A stretch of DNA of 7,243 nt from Flavobacteriaceae bacterium UBA4022 (GCA_002384055.1 DGAU01000025.1:43838-51080); one strand, 5' to 3'; shown: positions 1-6,913, counted from the first letter of the stretch. Translations and numbers: made by a program. Notes: a model not told the origin generated them from the sequence alone.

Positions 1-31
1 TATGCATTTCAATTAACACCACATCCTTACT

Positions 32-817
32 ATGAAACACCAGATATACCAAGTCGACGCCTTTACGCAAGAAACGTTCGGGGGCAATCCTGCCTGTGTT
101 GTGCCCCTCACATCATGGCTATCCGATGAGCAATTACTCCATATTGCAAAAGAAAATGCAGTCGCAGAAACCGCCTTTTTCGTGCCAAAGGATGACCATT
201 TTCATCTGCGCTGGTTCACCCCGGACATAGAAATAGACTTGTGTGGACACGCGACTTTAGCAGCCTCCCATGTAATCCATACCACACTAAGCCAGAGAGG
301 CACCCCTATTCGCTTTGAGACCCTCAGCGGCACCTTAACGGTCGCCATAAGTGGCGGGGTCTATTACCTCGATTTGCCCGCTCGCCCTCCAGTATTATCT
401 GAGCTCCCCGAAAATATTTGGGAGGCACTAAGTCTCAAACCCAAGGTCGTAATGAAGGCTCGAGACTATATCTTGGTCTATGACGATCCCAGTGACATCG
501 CCGCTATCCAAATCAACAGAGAACGCTTTGATCAAATCAACCTTGGCTACGGTGGGGTCTGTGTGACAGCTCAAGGATCTGATTGCGATTTTGTCTCACG
601 ATTTTTCACCCCTCAAGCCACCATACTCGAAGACCCCGTCACGGGTTCATCACATTGTTCTTTGATCCCTTATTGGTCTGAAGTTCTCGCAAAAAAGAAA
701 ATGACGGCACGTCAAATTTCAGAGCGCGGTGGCACCTTAATCTGCGAAGATCAATCGGATCGTGTATTGATCGGCGGGCATGCGGTAACTTATTTGGTTG
801 GGCATTTCTTTTTATAA
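32..817 (+). CDS. PhzF-family isomerase/epimerase-like protein
   Basis: This is a complete 261-residue member of the PhzF family, close to the usual 260-300 residues. The family folds as two similar halves (diaminopimelate epimerase-like) with the active site between them. Visible family motifs are the N-terminal QVDAFT...FGGNPACVV (residues 7-24), AETAFF with the expected catalytic Glu46, the CGHATLAASHV motif (71-81), the second-half DPVTGSSHCSL motif (201-211), and a C-terminal QISERGG segment (229-234). Characterised relatives isomerise small acidic metabolites, PhzF itself acting in phenazine synthesis. No phenazine genes are nearby, so the substrate is unknown and the protein is probably a cytosolic metabolic isomerase. 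ATG at 32 was chosen because the family's conserved N-terminus begins a few residues after it. No Shine-Dalgarno is visible upstream, which is common in Bacteroidota. The gene converges on the tRNA gene and has no clear terminator of its own. Confidence 0.9.
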   Translation: MKHQIYQVDAFTQETFGGNPACVVPLTSWLSDEQLLHIAKENAVAETAFFVPKDDHFHLRWFTPDIEIDLCGHATLAASHVIHTTLSQRGTPIRFETLSGTLTVAISGGVYYLDLPARPPVLSELPENIWEALSLKPKVVMKARDYILVYDDPSDIAAIQINRERFDQINLGYGGVCVTAQGSDCDFVSRFFTPQATILEDPVTGSSHCSLIPYWSEVLAKKKMTARQISERGGTLICEDQSDRVLIGGHAVTYLVGHFFL

Positions 818-1010
818 GACAACCAAGACCTAACCATAGTAAATGGCGCCTCAATAAAATACATTTCCAAAAATTTAAAAAAGCGCTCTGCTCTGAAGAA
901 AAAAGACCTTCGCCAGTTCTTAAACCTTTTGTCAAGACTTGACCAAAAACGTCTGTCAATTTGCTTGTCCCCGCTGTTCAGAGACCAGTCAAAAAAAATC
1001 GTTAGCGCAT

Positions 1011-1039
1011 AAAAAAACCCCACCGTAAAGGTGAGGTTT
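1011..1039 (-). terminator. Rho-independent terminator downstream of tRNA-Val
   Basis: Read on the minus strand, a 10-bp stem (arms 1039-1030 and 1024-1015, one G-U pair) closes a 5-nt loop and is followed directly by a run of seven T (1017-1011, the first three shared with the stem). It begins 3 nt after the encoded CCA end of the tRNA, so it is well placed to end the tRNA transcript. On the plus strand the hairpin is followed by only three T, so it should work poorly for the converging phzF-like gene. Confidence 0.85.
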
Positions 1040-1045
1040 GTGTGG

Positions 1046-1120
1046 TGGGCGCTGAGGGATTCGAACCCCCGACCCCCTCGGTGTAAACGAGGTGCTCTGA
1101 ACCAACTGAGCTAAGCGCCC
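1046..1120 (-). tRNA. tRNA-Val (anticodon UAC)
   Basis: On the minus strand the sequence folds into a standard cloverleaf of 75 nt. The acceptor stem GGGCGCT (1120-1114) pairs with AGCGCCC (1053-1047) over seven pairs. The D arm has a GCTC/GAGC stem. The anticodon stem CCTCG/CGAGG encloses the loop TTTACAC, with anticodon TAC at 1085-1083, which reads GTA and other valine codons. The T arm has the TTCGAAT loop and one G-U pair. The discriminator base is A at 1046, and the CCA tail is encoded at 1045-1043. The gene lies between folC and a terminator hairpin and has its own promoter-like sequence, so it is probably a single-gene transcript with possible read-through from folC. Confidence 0.97.
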
Positions 1121-1152
1121 TTTAATGCAATAATTGAACATCAAAGCGGGTG

Positions 1153-1184
1153 CAAATATAAATTAGTTTTTATAACTCACCAAT
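1153..1184 (-). promoter_or_regulatory. Bacteroidota-type promoter for tRNA-Val
   Basis: On the minus strand, TATATTTG (1160-1153) matches the Bacteroidota -7 consensus TAnnTTTG exactly. An ATTG (1184-1181) lies 20 bp upstream of it, as expected for the -33 element TTTG/TTG. Transcription would start roughly at 1147-1143, leaving a leader of about 25 nt before the mature 5' end of the tRNA at 1120, to be removed by RNase P. The element lies entirely between the folC stop and the tRNA. The consensus is established knowledge; its use here is inferred. Confidence 0.7.
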
Positions 1185-1200
1185 AAAAAACTTTAAAAAA

Positions 1201-2433
1201 CTACAAAACTTCAGCCACAACAAATGTGCTCCCTCCGACATAAATAAAATCTTGTTGTGACGCCAATGCTTTGGCCGAGTTTAGCGCGTTGGCAACACTT
1301 GGATAGACCTTGCCGACTAGCCCCATTTGACCTGCAATCTTGGCCAGTTCTGCAGCGGCCAACCCTCGAGGTAAATTTGGCGCGCAAAAATAATAAGTTG
1401 CATCAAAAGGCATGAGCGCCAGTGCTTGTTTAATGTCTTTGTCATTGACAAATCCAATGACCATATGTAAAGATTTATAGTGCTGCGCTTTGATTTGACG
1501 CATGGTCTGGGTGAGCCCATGAACATTATGCGCGGTATCACAAATAATTTTTGGTGATTCTGCCAATTGCTGCCACCGGCCAAGCAACTTTGTATTGGCC
1601 ACCACATGAAGCAAACCCAACTTTATGTGGTCTTCATGAACAACCCAATTCTTGTGGATCAGTTGCGCAATAGCCGTTCGAACCGTTTGTTGATTTGCCT
1701 TTTGGTAGGCGCCTTTAAGATCCATTGGGTAGGGCGCACGGTAATGGGCTTCACTATATATGAGCGGCGCGTTATTGAGTTGTGCGGTCTGATCAAAAAC
1801 CTGCCGTGTCTCGGGCACGACCTCCCCAACAACCACACCAACACCCGGCTTGATGATCCCTGCCTTTTCTTGTGCGATGGCAGATAAGGTGGTCCCTAAA
1901 AAGGCCATATGATCCAAACCAATGTTTGTGATGACACTTAACTCTGGAGAAATGACATTGGTACTATCCAAACGACCCCCCATGCCGACTTCAATCACCG
2001 CTATATCGACCTTTTGGTCAGCAAAATACCGAAAGGCCAAGCCCACGGTCATTTCAAAAAATGACAAATGCTGTGCGCTAAAAAAACTTTGGTGCGCCCG
2101 CACGAAATCAACAACAACTTCTTTGGGGATTTTTTGGCCATTGATCCGAATACGTTCCCTAAAATCTTTTAAATGTGGGGAGGTATATAGCCCAACGCGA
2201 TAACCCGCTTCTTGTAAAATGGATGCCAACATATGACTTGTTGACCCTTTGCCATTAGTTCCCGCGACATGTATGGTTTTGATTTGCTCGTGTGGATGAT
2301 CAAGATAATGGACAAGCGCCCAGGTCTTTTTTAAATCTGCTTTGTAGGCCTTGGCCCCATCGCGCTGATACATGGGCAATTGCTGGTACAACCAATCTAG
2401 AGTCTCCTGGTAAGTGGACCGCGTATCGAGCAT
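1201..2433 (-). CDS. folC: Folylpolyglutamate synthase / dihydrofolate synthase
   Basis: This complete 410-residue FolC belongs to the Mur ligase superfamily. It attaches glutamate to folates by an ATP-dependent acyl-phosphate route in the cytosol; many bacterial members also convert dihydropteroate to dihydrofolate, and which activities this one has cannot be read from sequence. The P-loop GTNGKGS is at residues 58-64, YTSPHL at 83-88, EVGMGGRLDSTN at 148-159, TNIGLDHMAFLG at 169-180, and AQEKAGIIKPG at 187-197, whose Lys190 is the probable carbamylated lysine. The C-terminal domain carries LLGRWQ (283-288) and DTAHNVHG (299-306) and ends in GGSTFVVAEVL. The start at 2433 is supported by GGAG five bases upstream. 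It lies 2 bp after the stop of the propeller gene, so the two are probably co-transcribed and translationally coupled. The tRNA-Val unit follows downstream. Confidence 0.96.
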   Translation of the reverse strand: MLDTRSTYQETLDWLYQQLPMYQRDGAKAYKADLKKTWALVHYLDHPHEQIKTIHVAGTNGKGSTSHMLASILQEAGYRVGLYTSPHLKDFRERIRINGQKIPKEVVVDFVRAHQSFFSAQHLSFFEMTVGLAFRYFADQKVDIAVIEVGMGGRLDSTNVISPELSVITNIGLDHMAFLGTTLSAIAQEKAGIIKPGVGVVVGEVVPETRQVFDQTAQLNNAPLIYSEAHYRAPYPMDLKGAYQKANQQTVRTAIAQLIHKNWVVHEDHIKLGLLHVVANTKLLGRWQQLAESPKIICDTAHNVHGLTQTMRQIKAQHYKSLHMVIGFVNDKDIKQALALMPFDATYYFCAPNLPRGLAAAELAKIAGQMGLVGKVYPSVANALNSAKALASQQDFIYVGGSTFVVAEVL

Positions 2434-2435
2434 TT

Positions 2436-4910
2436 TTACTCCACTAATAGTTTAACCGACCATTGACCCCCCGAGGTGACCATCTGAACTAAATAAAGCC
2501 CTGCCGATAAATCTTGTATAGAAACGCGTTGTTGCAGGTTATGATTTGGCACAATTTTGACCACACGCCCACTGAGCGCATAAACCACCAAAGTGGCCTG
2601 ATCCATTGTCGGTCCAAGGTCTACAAAAAAGCCGTCTTTGGTCGGATTGGGCCAGACTGAAGCCTTAGTAAACGCTTCTGAGCCGTTATCCAAAACGACT
2701 TGACTCAAGTCCATACTGTAACTCGAGCGCCCATAAGTAGCAATAAACAAGCGCTGTGACCCTTCATGAAAATGCATATCATTGACCACCACTGGAGGAA
2801 GATTTTCTCCGATTGGCGCCCATGACGCTCCACCATTTCCTGATCCCAGCACGCCAATATCTGTAGCGATAAACAATCGTCCGGTATTATCCTGAACGAT
2901 ATCATTAACAGGTACATCAGGCAAATCAGTGCTCAAATCTGTCCAATTGAGGCCATTGTCCGTACTGACATAAACATGCCCTTGATTGGTGCCATAGCGG
3001 TAGCCTGAAAAAGTCGCGTATAATGTCCCAGGATGGACGTTAGAATTCAATACTTTGGTGACCCATCGTTGGGGCAAGTCTTCAGACAAGAGCTGCCAAT
3101 TTTCTCCCCCATCTTGGGTCAGCCAGACGTTTCCATCATCGGTGCCCGAAATAACTTTCTGGGCATTAAATGGCGACACATCAATGGCGACCACCGTACC
3201 ATAATTCAAATTACCCCCACCAGGACCATTGGTCAAATCAGGACTGATGGCTGTCCAACTTTGGGCGGCATTGATGGATTTATAGACACGCTGAGTGGCT
3301 GTATAGAGCACCTGAGCATCTTGAGGGTCAAATATTAAAGGGGTGTCCCAGTTTTTTCGATCGCCAGAAGAAATACCTGCCGTTGCTGAAAAAAAAGAAG
3401 CCCCGTCATTGGTCGACTTCCCGATATTACCGTACTGGTATTGGGCATAAATAACTGATGAATTAGTAGGGTCCACCAAGGGCTGAAATCCATCACCGCC
3501 ATAAATGACCTGGTAGTCATCTAGGCCCCCAGTTGTGGTGCGCATGGTACTGTTGTCTTGAGCTCCAAGATAAACACGGTCTACATTATTGGCGTCTACA
3601 TAACAGCGATAAAGCTGTGTTATAGGCAAGGTTTGGTCTTTGCTCCAATTGGCTCCTCCATCATTGCTAAAATAAACGCCGCCATCATTTCCAAGGACCA
3701 CTTTGTCCGGGTCTGTCGGATCAAAGGCCAAGGCGTGTTGATCCACATGAACATTATTAAACACACTGAACCAAGTATTACCTCCATCACTGGATTTTTG
3801 TACTTGAAAATCGACATTGTATATCGTGTTTTCATCTTGCGGATCCACAATGATACCCCGAAACCACCAATGAAAACCGACGTTATTTAAGGGACCTGAA
3901 TTCATGGTCACCCAATTATCACCGCCATCATCCGTGCGGTATACCCCTTGAATATTACCTATCGCATCTGCATATCGCGCATAAAGTACAGATGGGTTGG
4001 ACGGCGCAATAACAATACTGATACGGCCCTTTTGACTGCCTAATTGGGGCAATCCATTGCTTAACAATTCCCATGTGACACCGCCATCGGTAGTACGATA
4101 CAGGCCAGAAGTTTCTCCCCCATAAGATCGATATTGTGGTCGTCGTATGCGCTCCCAACTAGCGGCGTAAACTATAGAACCATTGCTTGGGTGAATCGCC
4201 ATATCCACAACGCCTGTAGAGTCACTAACAAATAAGGACTGGGTCCATGTGGCCCCGCCATCTTCGGTTTTATAAACACCTCTATTGGGATCGTTTTTGA
4301 ATAAAGGCCCCATGGCTCCTACATAAAGCACTTGGTCATTATTGGGGTCTATCAGGATTTTACCGATACTGCCCACCTGAGCAAGGCCCTTGTTTGTCCA
4401 TGTAACCCCGGCATCATTGCTAACATAAACTCCGTCGCCATCATAGGCGAGCGAACCCCCACCTGCGTTGACTTCTCCAGTACCTACCCAAACCAAATCA
4501 GGATTATTCTCCGAAAGCGCTATATCCCCAATTGAGAGTGATCCCGTCTGGTCAAAAATACTCACCCATTGGGCACCGCCATCTGTTGTTTTAAATACCC
4601 CGCCCGAAGCTGCACCCACATAAAAGGTTTGCGGTGCCGCAGGGGCTATTTCAATGTCACTGACGCGTCCACCAATATTTGTTGGGCCAACAAAGTCCCA
4701 AACGCCTTGGGTACTTCTTTGTCTATTTTTCCATTGAAGTGCACTGGCATAGGCTTTAGTATTAACCCTGCCAGAGGGGTAAGATCGCTGCATATACATG
4801 ATATCCGAGGGGAATTTTTGCCCCTCTGCCGGACCGGGTTGTTCTTCATTTTGTGGACTCGAACACGATGCTAATGTTGCCGCAAAGGCAAGAAAAAAGA
4901 GTCTATACAT
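2436..4910 (-). CDS. Sortilin/BNR-type double beta-propeller protein with T9SS sorting domain and lipobox
   Basis: This 824-residue exported protein has a hydrophobic signal peptide (1-15) ending in the lipobox LASC with Cys16, then a short acidic, Pro-rich linker (to about 30). An N-terminal motif GPTNIGGRVSDI (75-86) opens the propeller region, which has about 13 Asp-box motifs of the S/T-x-D-G-G-x-x-W type between residues 108 and 697. These give two beta-propellers of about seven blades each, closing with LFIATYGRSSYSMDL (721-735). Residues 747-824 form a T9SS type A sorting domain, with SVWPNP near 751 and SAGLYLVQM near 802. The architecture matches Bacteroidota surface proteins often labelled glycosyl hydrolase, sialidase or VPS10/sortilin-like. 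I cannot point to a catalytic residue, so the function is unknown; surface binding is as likely as hydrolysis. The gene is 46 bp after tonB and 2 bp before folC. The start at 4910 gives the signal peptide; no Shine-Dalgarno precedes it. Confidence 0.9.
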   Translation of the reverse strand: MYRLFFLAFAATLASCSSPQNEEQPGPAEGQKFPSDIMYMQRSYPSGRVNTKAYASALQWKNRQRSTQGVWDFVGPTNIGGRVSDIEIAPAAPQTFYVGAASGGVFKTTDGGAQWVSIFDQTGSLSIGDIALSENNPDLVWVGTGEVNAGGGSLAYDGDGVYVSNDAGVTWTNKGLAQVGSIGKILIDPNNDQVLYVGAMGPLFKNDPNRGVYKTEDGGATWTQSLFVSDSTGVVDMAIHPSNGSIVYAASWERIRRPQYRSYGGETSGLYRTTDGGVTWELLSNGLPQLGSQKGRISIVIAPSNPSVLYARYADAIGNIQGVYRTDDGGDNWVTMNSGPLNNVGFHWWFRGIIVDPQDENTIYNVDFQVQKSSDGGNTWFSVFNNVHVDQHALAFDPTDPDKVVLGNDGGVYFSNDGGANWSKDQTLPITQLYRCYVDANNVDRVYLGAQDNSTMRTTTGGLDDYQVIYGGDGFQPLVDPTNSSVIYAQYQYGNIGKSTNDGASFFSATAGISSGDRKNWDTPLIFDPQDAQVLYTATQRVYKSINAAQSWTAISPDLTNGPGGGNLNYGTVVAIDVSPFNAQKVISGTDDGNVWLTQDGGENWQLLSEDLPQRWVTKVLNSNVHPGTLYATFSGYRYGTNQGHVYVSTDNGLNWTDLSTDLPDVPVNDIVQDNTGRLFIATDIGVLGSGNGGASWAPIGENLPPVVVNDMHFHEGSQRLFIATYGRSSYSMDLSQVVLDNGSEAFTKASVWPNPTKDGFFVDLGPTMDQATLVVYALSGRVVKIVPNHNLQQRVSIQDLSAGLYLVQMVTSGGQWSVKLLVE
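2439..2442 (-). promoter_or_regulatory. Shine-Dalgarno for folC inside the end of the upstream gene
   Basis: On the minus strand GGAG (2442-2439) lies 5 nt before the folC ATG. It falls in the last codons (GTG GAG, then TAA) of the propeller gene. The position supports the folC start and suggests that ribosomes finishing the upstream gene re-initiate on folC. Shine-Dalgarno sites are used sparingly in Bacteroidota, so the match could be incidental. Confidence 0.45.
2439..2672 (-). other. T9SS type A C-terminal sorting domain (protein region)
   Basis: Residues 747-824 of the propeller protein have the layout of the Por secretion tail: a WPNP motif after a short linker, a strand with VVYALSGRVVK (776-785), the SAGLYLVQM strand (802-810), and a terminal strand ending KLLVE. 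In the established T9SS model such domains guide cargo across the outer membrane, are removed by the PorU sortase, and the cargo is linked to surface lipopolysaccharide or released. Confidence 0.88.
2820..4589 (-). repeat. Array of Asp-box (BNR) beta-propeller repeats inside the coding region
   Basis: Asp-box motifs start at residues 108, 164, 215, 273, 326, 373, 415, 458, 499, 545, 598, 649 and 690, a spacing of about 41-58 residues. The first seven mostly keep the DGG core with a closing Trp. Those at 458, 499, 545 and 690 are degenerate: 458 has TGG with Tyr, 499 has Phe instead of Trp, 545 lacks the Gly pair, and 690 has Asn for Asp. At DNA level the repeats show as recurrent ccgccatc/cctccatc words on the plus strand. 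The pattern suggests internal duplication of propeller blades followed by divergence. Confidence 0.8.
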
Positions 4911-4916
4911 GGAGGA

Positions 4917-4939
4917 TTATTTTTTAAAAAATAAAGATA
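4917..4939 (-). promoter_or_regulatory. Candidate weak promoter and AT palindrome before the propeller gene
   Basis: In the 46-bp gap after tonB, minus-strand TATCTTTA (4939-4932) matches the Bacteroidota -7 box TAnnTTTG at all but the last position. No good -33 TTG lies about 20 bp upstream; the closest is TTTCTG. It overlaps a perfect 18-bp A/T-only palindrome (4917-4934). Together they could give the propeller gene its own transcription start or just an A/T-rich leader. AT-rich sequence produces such matches by chance, so this is tentative. Confidence 0.25.
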
Positions 4940-4956
4940 CCCAATTTAAAAGTCGC

Positions 4957-5772
4957 TTACTCAGAAAGTTGAAAATTGTAAATTATTTTACCGATCTGCG
5001 TGGCTGGTGCTTGAGGATCAGGATTGAATTGGGTCTCTAAAGCAGCCCGCTTTGCTGGCGCTAACAAACACTTGGAGTTATTGGTGGTTCCACGGACACC
5101 GGCCTGAGCACGCACGACTTGCCCTTGACGATTCACCTCTATACTGACCACGACACGGCCCGCTTCATTACACTCTTGAACATAAATCTGTTTGTGCAAG
5201 ACACTGCGCCCACCCAACAAATAATTACCGTCTCCATCTAAACCCAGGCCTGTCCCATATGCTGCGGATTTATCTGGGTCTGCTTCGGGATCACCCTGCT
5301 GACCCTGATCAGTGCCCGACCCAACACCCGTATCTGTATTTCGGTTGGTATTATTGCCTGCTAGGATCCTTGCCAATGCTTCAGAAGTGGCTACATCAGG
5401 CTTTGGGGGCTTTGGCGCTTCTGGCTCCTTCACTTCTTCTGGCTTAATTTTAGCTTCTTTGGCGTCTGGTTCAGACGCAATAACGGGGGCGGTTTCCATT
5501 TCTTGGGTCACAACTTCTGCCACTTGCTGCTCTGAAGATTCAGGGGTGATTTGCGATTCTGAAGTCGTCTGCGGGTTTGTCTGCTGGGTTGCCTGAGGCA
5601 TTTCTTGACCATCACCGGCTTCTGCAGATCCAAAGGTCACTGCGATGCCACGCTCAATTGGCGGGTCCATATAGGTGAGGCCAGCCAAAAACAAAAGCGC
5701 AATAATTCCGGTGCCAATCAATAGAGTCAGCACCAAACTACGCCGTTCATGTTTGGTCTCAAATACAGTCAT
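4957..5772 (-). CDS. tonB: TonB-family energy transducer
   Basis: This complete 271-residue TonB-type protein couples the ExbB-ExbD motor to TonB-dependent outer-membrane receptors. It has a short cytoplasmic N-terminus with basic residues (KHERR, 7-11), one transmembrane helix at about 12-34, and the segment MDPPIERGIAVTFG (35-48), which resembles flavobacterial TonB proteins. A long periplasmic linker follows, rich in Gln, Glu, Thr and Pro (about 55-128), then a Gly/Asp-rich stretch (148-188). The C-terminal TonB-like domain (about 190-271) includes GRVVVSIEVNRQGQVVRA (205-222) and ends in IIYNFQLSE. Two cysteines, Cys201 and Cys235, lie in this domain and could form a periplasmic disulphide. 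The gene starts 1 bp after the exbD stop (TGACATG), so the two are translationally linked. Which receptors it serves cannot be told from the window; no TonB-dependent receptor gene is present. Confidence 0.92.
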   Translation of the reverse strand: MTVFETKHERRSLVLTLLIGTGIIALLFLAGLTYMDPPIERGIAVTFGSAEAGDGQEMPQATQQTNPQTTSESQITPESSEQQVAEVVTQEMETAPVIASEPDAKEAKIKPEEVKEPEAPKPPKPDVATSEALARILAGNNTNRNTDTGVGSGTDQGQQGDPEADPDKSAAYGTGLGLDGDGNYLLGGRSVLHKQIYVQECNEAGRVVVSIEVNRQGQVVRAQAGVRGTTNNSKCLLAPAKRAALETQFNPDPQAPATQIGKIIYNFQLSE

Positions 5773-5773
5773 G

Positions 5774-6166
5774 TCAATTTGGTGTTACGGCCAGTACGAC
5801 CTTATATCCATTTTGATTGGCCAGATCCATAACAAAGACGGCCTGCTCAATGGGTACACCTTGTTCTGCTCGTAAAATAAGCGTCGGATCAGACTCCTGA
5901 GCGAGGGCTTTTCTTAGAGCCCCAGCCAAGGCGCTTTTGGTGATGCGTTCCTTGTTGACATAAAAAGCACCCGCTTTGGTAATGCTCACCGAAGCCTTTT
6001 GCTGATGAGTCGATTTGCCCTTGGCCTTTGGTAAAATGAGATCTAAAGCATCGGGCGTAATGGCTGGTGAGGTCAGAAGAAAAAAGACCAATAACAAGAA
6101 TACGATGTCCGTCATAGAACTCATGCTGAATTCGGCACTGACTTTATTTCTGCCGCGTAAATTCAT
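5774..6166 (-). CDS. exbD: ExbD/TolR-family biopolymer transport protein
   Basis: This 130-residue protein is the ExbD component of the TonB-energising motor. It has a short cytoplasmic N-terminus, one transmembrane helix (about 17-37) with the motif SSMTDIVFLLLVFFLLTS, and a periplasmic domain containing LDLILPKAKGK (41-51) and ILRAEQGVPIEQA (96-108). Asp20 at the start of the helix corresponds to the essential membrane aspartate of ExbD/TolR proteins, thought to carry the proton during torque generation. The length is typical for the family. Its ATG overlaps the exbB stop by 4 bp (ATGA), and tonB follows 1 bp after its stop, so the three are co-translated in one operon. With a tonB gene adjacent and no Pal or TolB gene, ExbD is preferred over TolR. 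Confidence 0.93.
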   Translation of the reverse strand: MNLRGRNKVSAEFSMSSMTDIVFLLLVFFLLTSPAITPDALDLILPKAKGKSTHQQKASVSITKAGAFYVNKERITKSALAGALRKALAQESDPTLILRAEQGVPIEQAVFVMDLANQNGYKVVLAVTPN

Positions 6167-6867
6167 GTCGCTGGCTCATTGAGTAAGTCCAAAAAGTCAA
6201 CGGCGGTAGCTTCCATTTGATGAACGACTTTGTCGGTTTTGACCACGATGTGGTTATAGCCCATATAAGCAATGATTCCGACAATCAGACCGGCAACTGT
6301 GGTGGTCATCGCCGTATAAATACCCTCAGCGAGGCTGCCCATCTCGGCCTGACCACTACTGGTGGCCAATTCATGAAAAGCCAATACCATCCCAATAACC
6401 GTTCCTAAGAACCCGATCATTGGTGCTACACCACTGATGGTGGCCAAAAGACTTACATTTTTTTCTAGCTTATACACCTCTAGTCGCCCTGCATTTTCAA
6501 TGGCCGTATTGATGTCTTCCAATGGATGGCCAATTCGGGATATCCCCTTTTCTGTCAAACGGGCCACTGGCGTATGGTGCTGACTACATAAGATTTTGGC
6601 CTGGTCAATCTCGCCAGCGGTTACTTTTTGCCGAATTTGGTTCATGAAATTAGGATCCATTTTACCTGCAGACTTAATGGCTCCAAGACGTTCAAAATAA
6701 ACATAAATCGCCACGAGCAATAAGACAAAAAGCAGTCCGATAATCACCTGACCGCCAAGGCCACCGCCCATGATCAAGTCAAAAATAGAAAGTGTCTTTT
6801 GGGAAGACTCATTGGCCAATTCTTCGACGCTTTCTTGAAGAGGCATCATCATTAACAAGTGTCGCAT
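6163..6867 (-). CDS. exbB: ExbB/MotA/TolQ-family proton channel protein
   Basis: This 234-residue inner-membrane protein is the stator-like ExbB partner of ExbD and TonB. It has a first transmembrane segment at about 34-58, a cytoplasmic loop (about 60-135) containing EKGISRIGHPLEDINTAIENAG (106-127), and two further helices at about 138-166 and 183-205. The conserved motifs APMIGFLGTVIGMVLAF (148-164) and IYTAMTTTVAGLIVGIIAY (183-201) contain the polar Thr residues that line the ion path in this family. ATG at 6867 gives a short N-terminus with several Met residues; Met8 is an alternative start, and no Shine-Dalgarno decides between them. The gene begins 46 bp after the antiporter stop and overlaps exbD by 4 bp. 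I see no good TAnnTTTG box in the upstream gap, so transcription may come from the antiporter gene. Confidence 0.93.
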   Translation of the reverse strand: MRHLLMMMPLQESVEELANESSQKTLSIFDLIMGGGLGGQVIIGLLFVLLLVAIYVYFERLGAIKSAGKMDPNFMNQIRQKVTAGEIDQAKILCSQHHTPVARLTEKGISRIGHPLEDINTAIENAGRLEVYKLEKNVSLLATISGVAPMIGFLGTVIGMVLAFHELATSSGQAEMGSLAEGIYTAMTTTVAGLIVGIIAYMGYNHIVVKTDKVVHQMEATAVDFLDLLNEPAT

Positions 6868-6913
6868 AAATATTTAGTGTTTAGAACCAAACGTGAAACA
6901 TGTTCAGTAATTG

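Noticed and set aside
32..817. Phenazine biosynthesis
   Set aside because: The PhzF family is broad and mostly unrelated to phenazines, and no other phz gene is in the window.
931..943. Short perfect inverted repeat GTCAAG-A-CTTGAC in the convergent gap
   Set aside because: The loop is a single base and there is no adjacent T-run, so it is not a terminator. A lone 13-bp repeat is too little to call an operator.
639..1023. Two minus-strand open frames of 106 and 77 codons across the phzF-like 3' end and the convergent gap
   Set aside because: They overlap the conserved PhzF C-terminus or the terminator hairpin, are rich in Phe, Arg and Lys as expected from A/T-rich non-coding sequence, and show no recognisable motif. 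I see no gene in 818-1010.
1567..2203. Plus-strand open frames opposite folC
   Set aside because: They lie antisense to well-conserved FolC motifs and have no family features; the same holds for the plus-strand frames opposite the propeller, tonB and exbB genes.
2436..4910. Naming the propeller protein a sialidase, xyloglucanase (GH74) or protease
   Set aside because: Asp-boxes are structural repeats shared by many families. I could not identify a sialidase arginine triad or other catalytic residues from the sequence alone.
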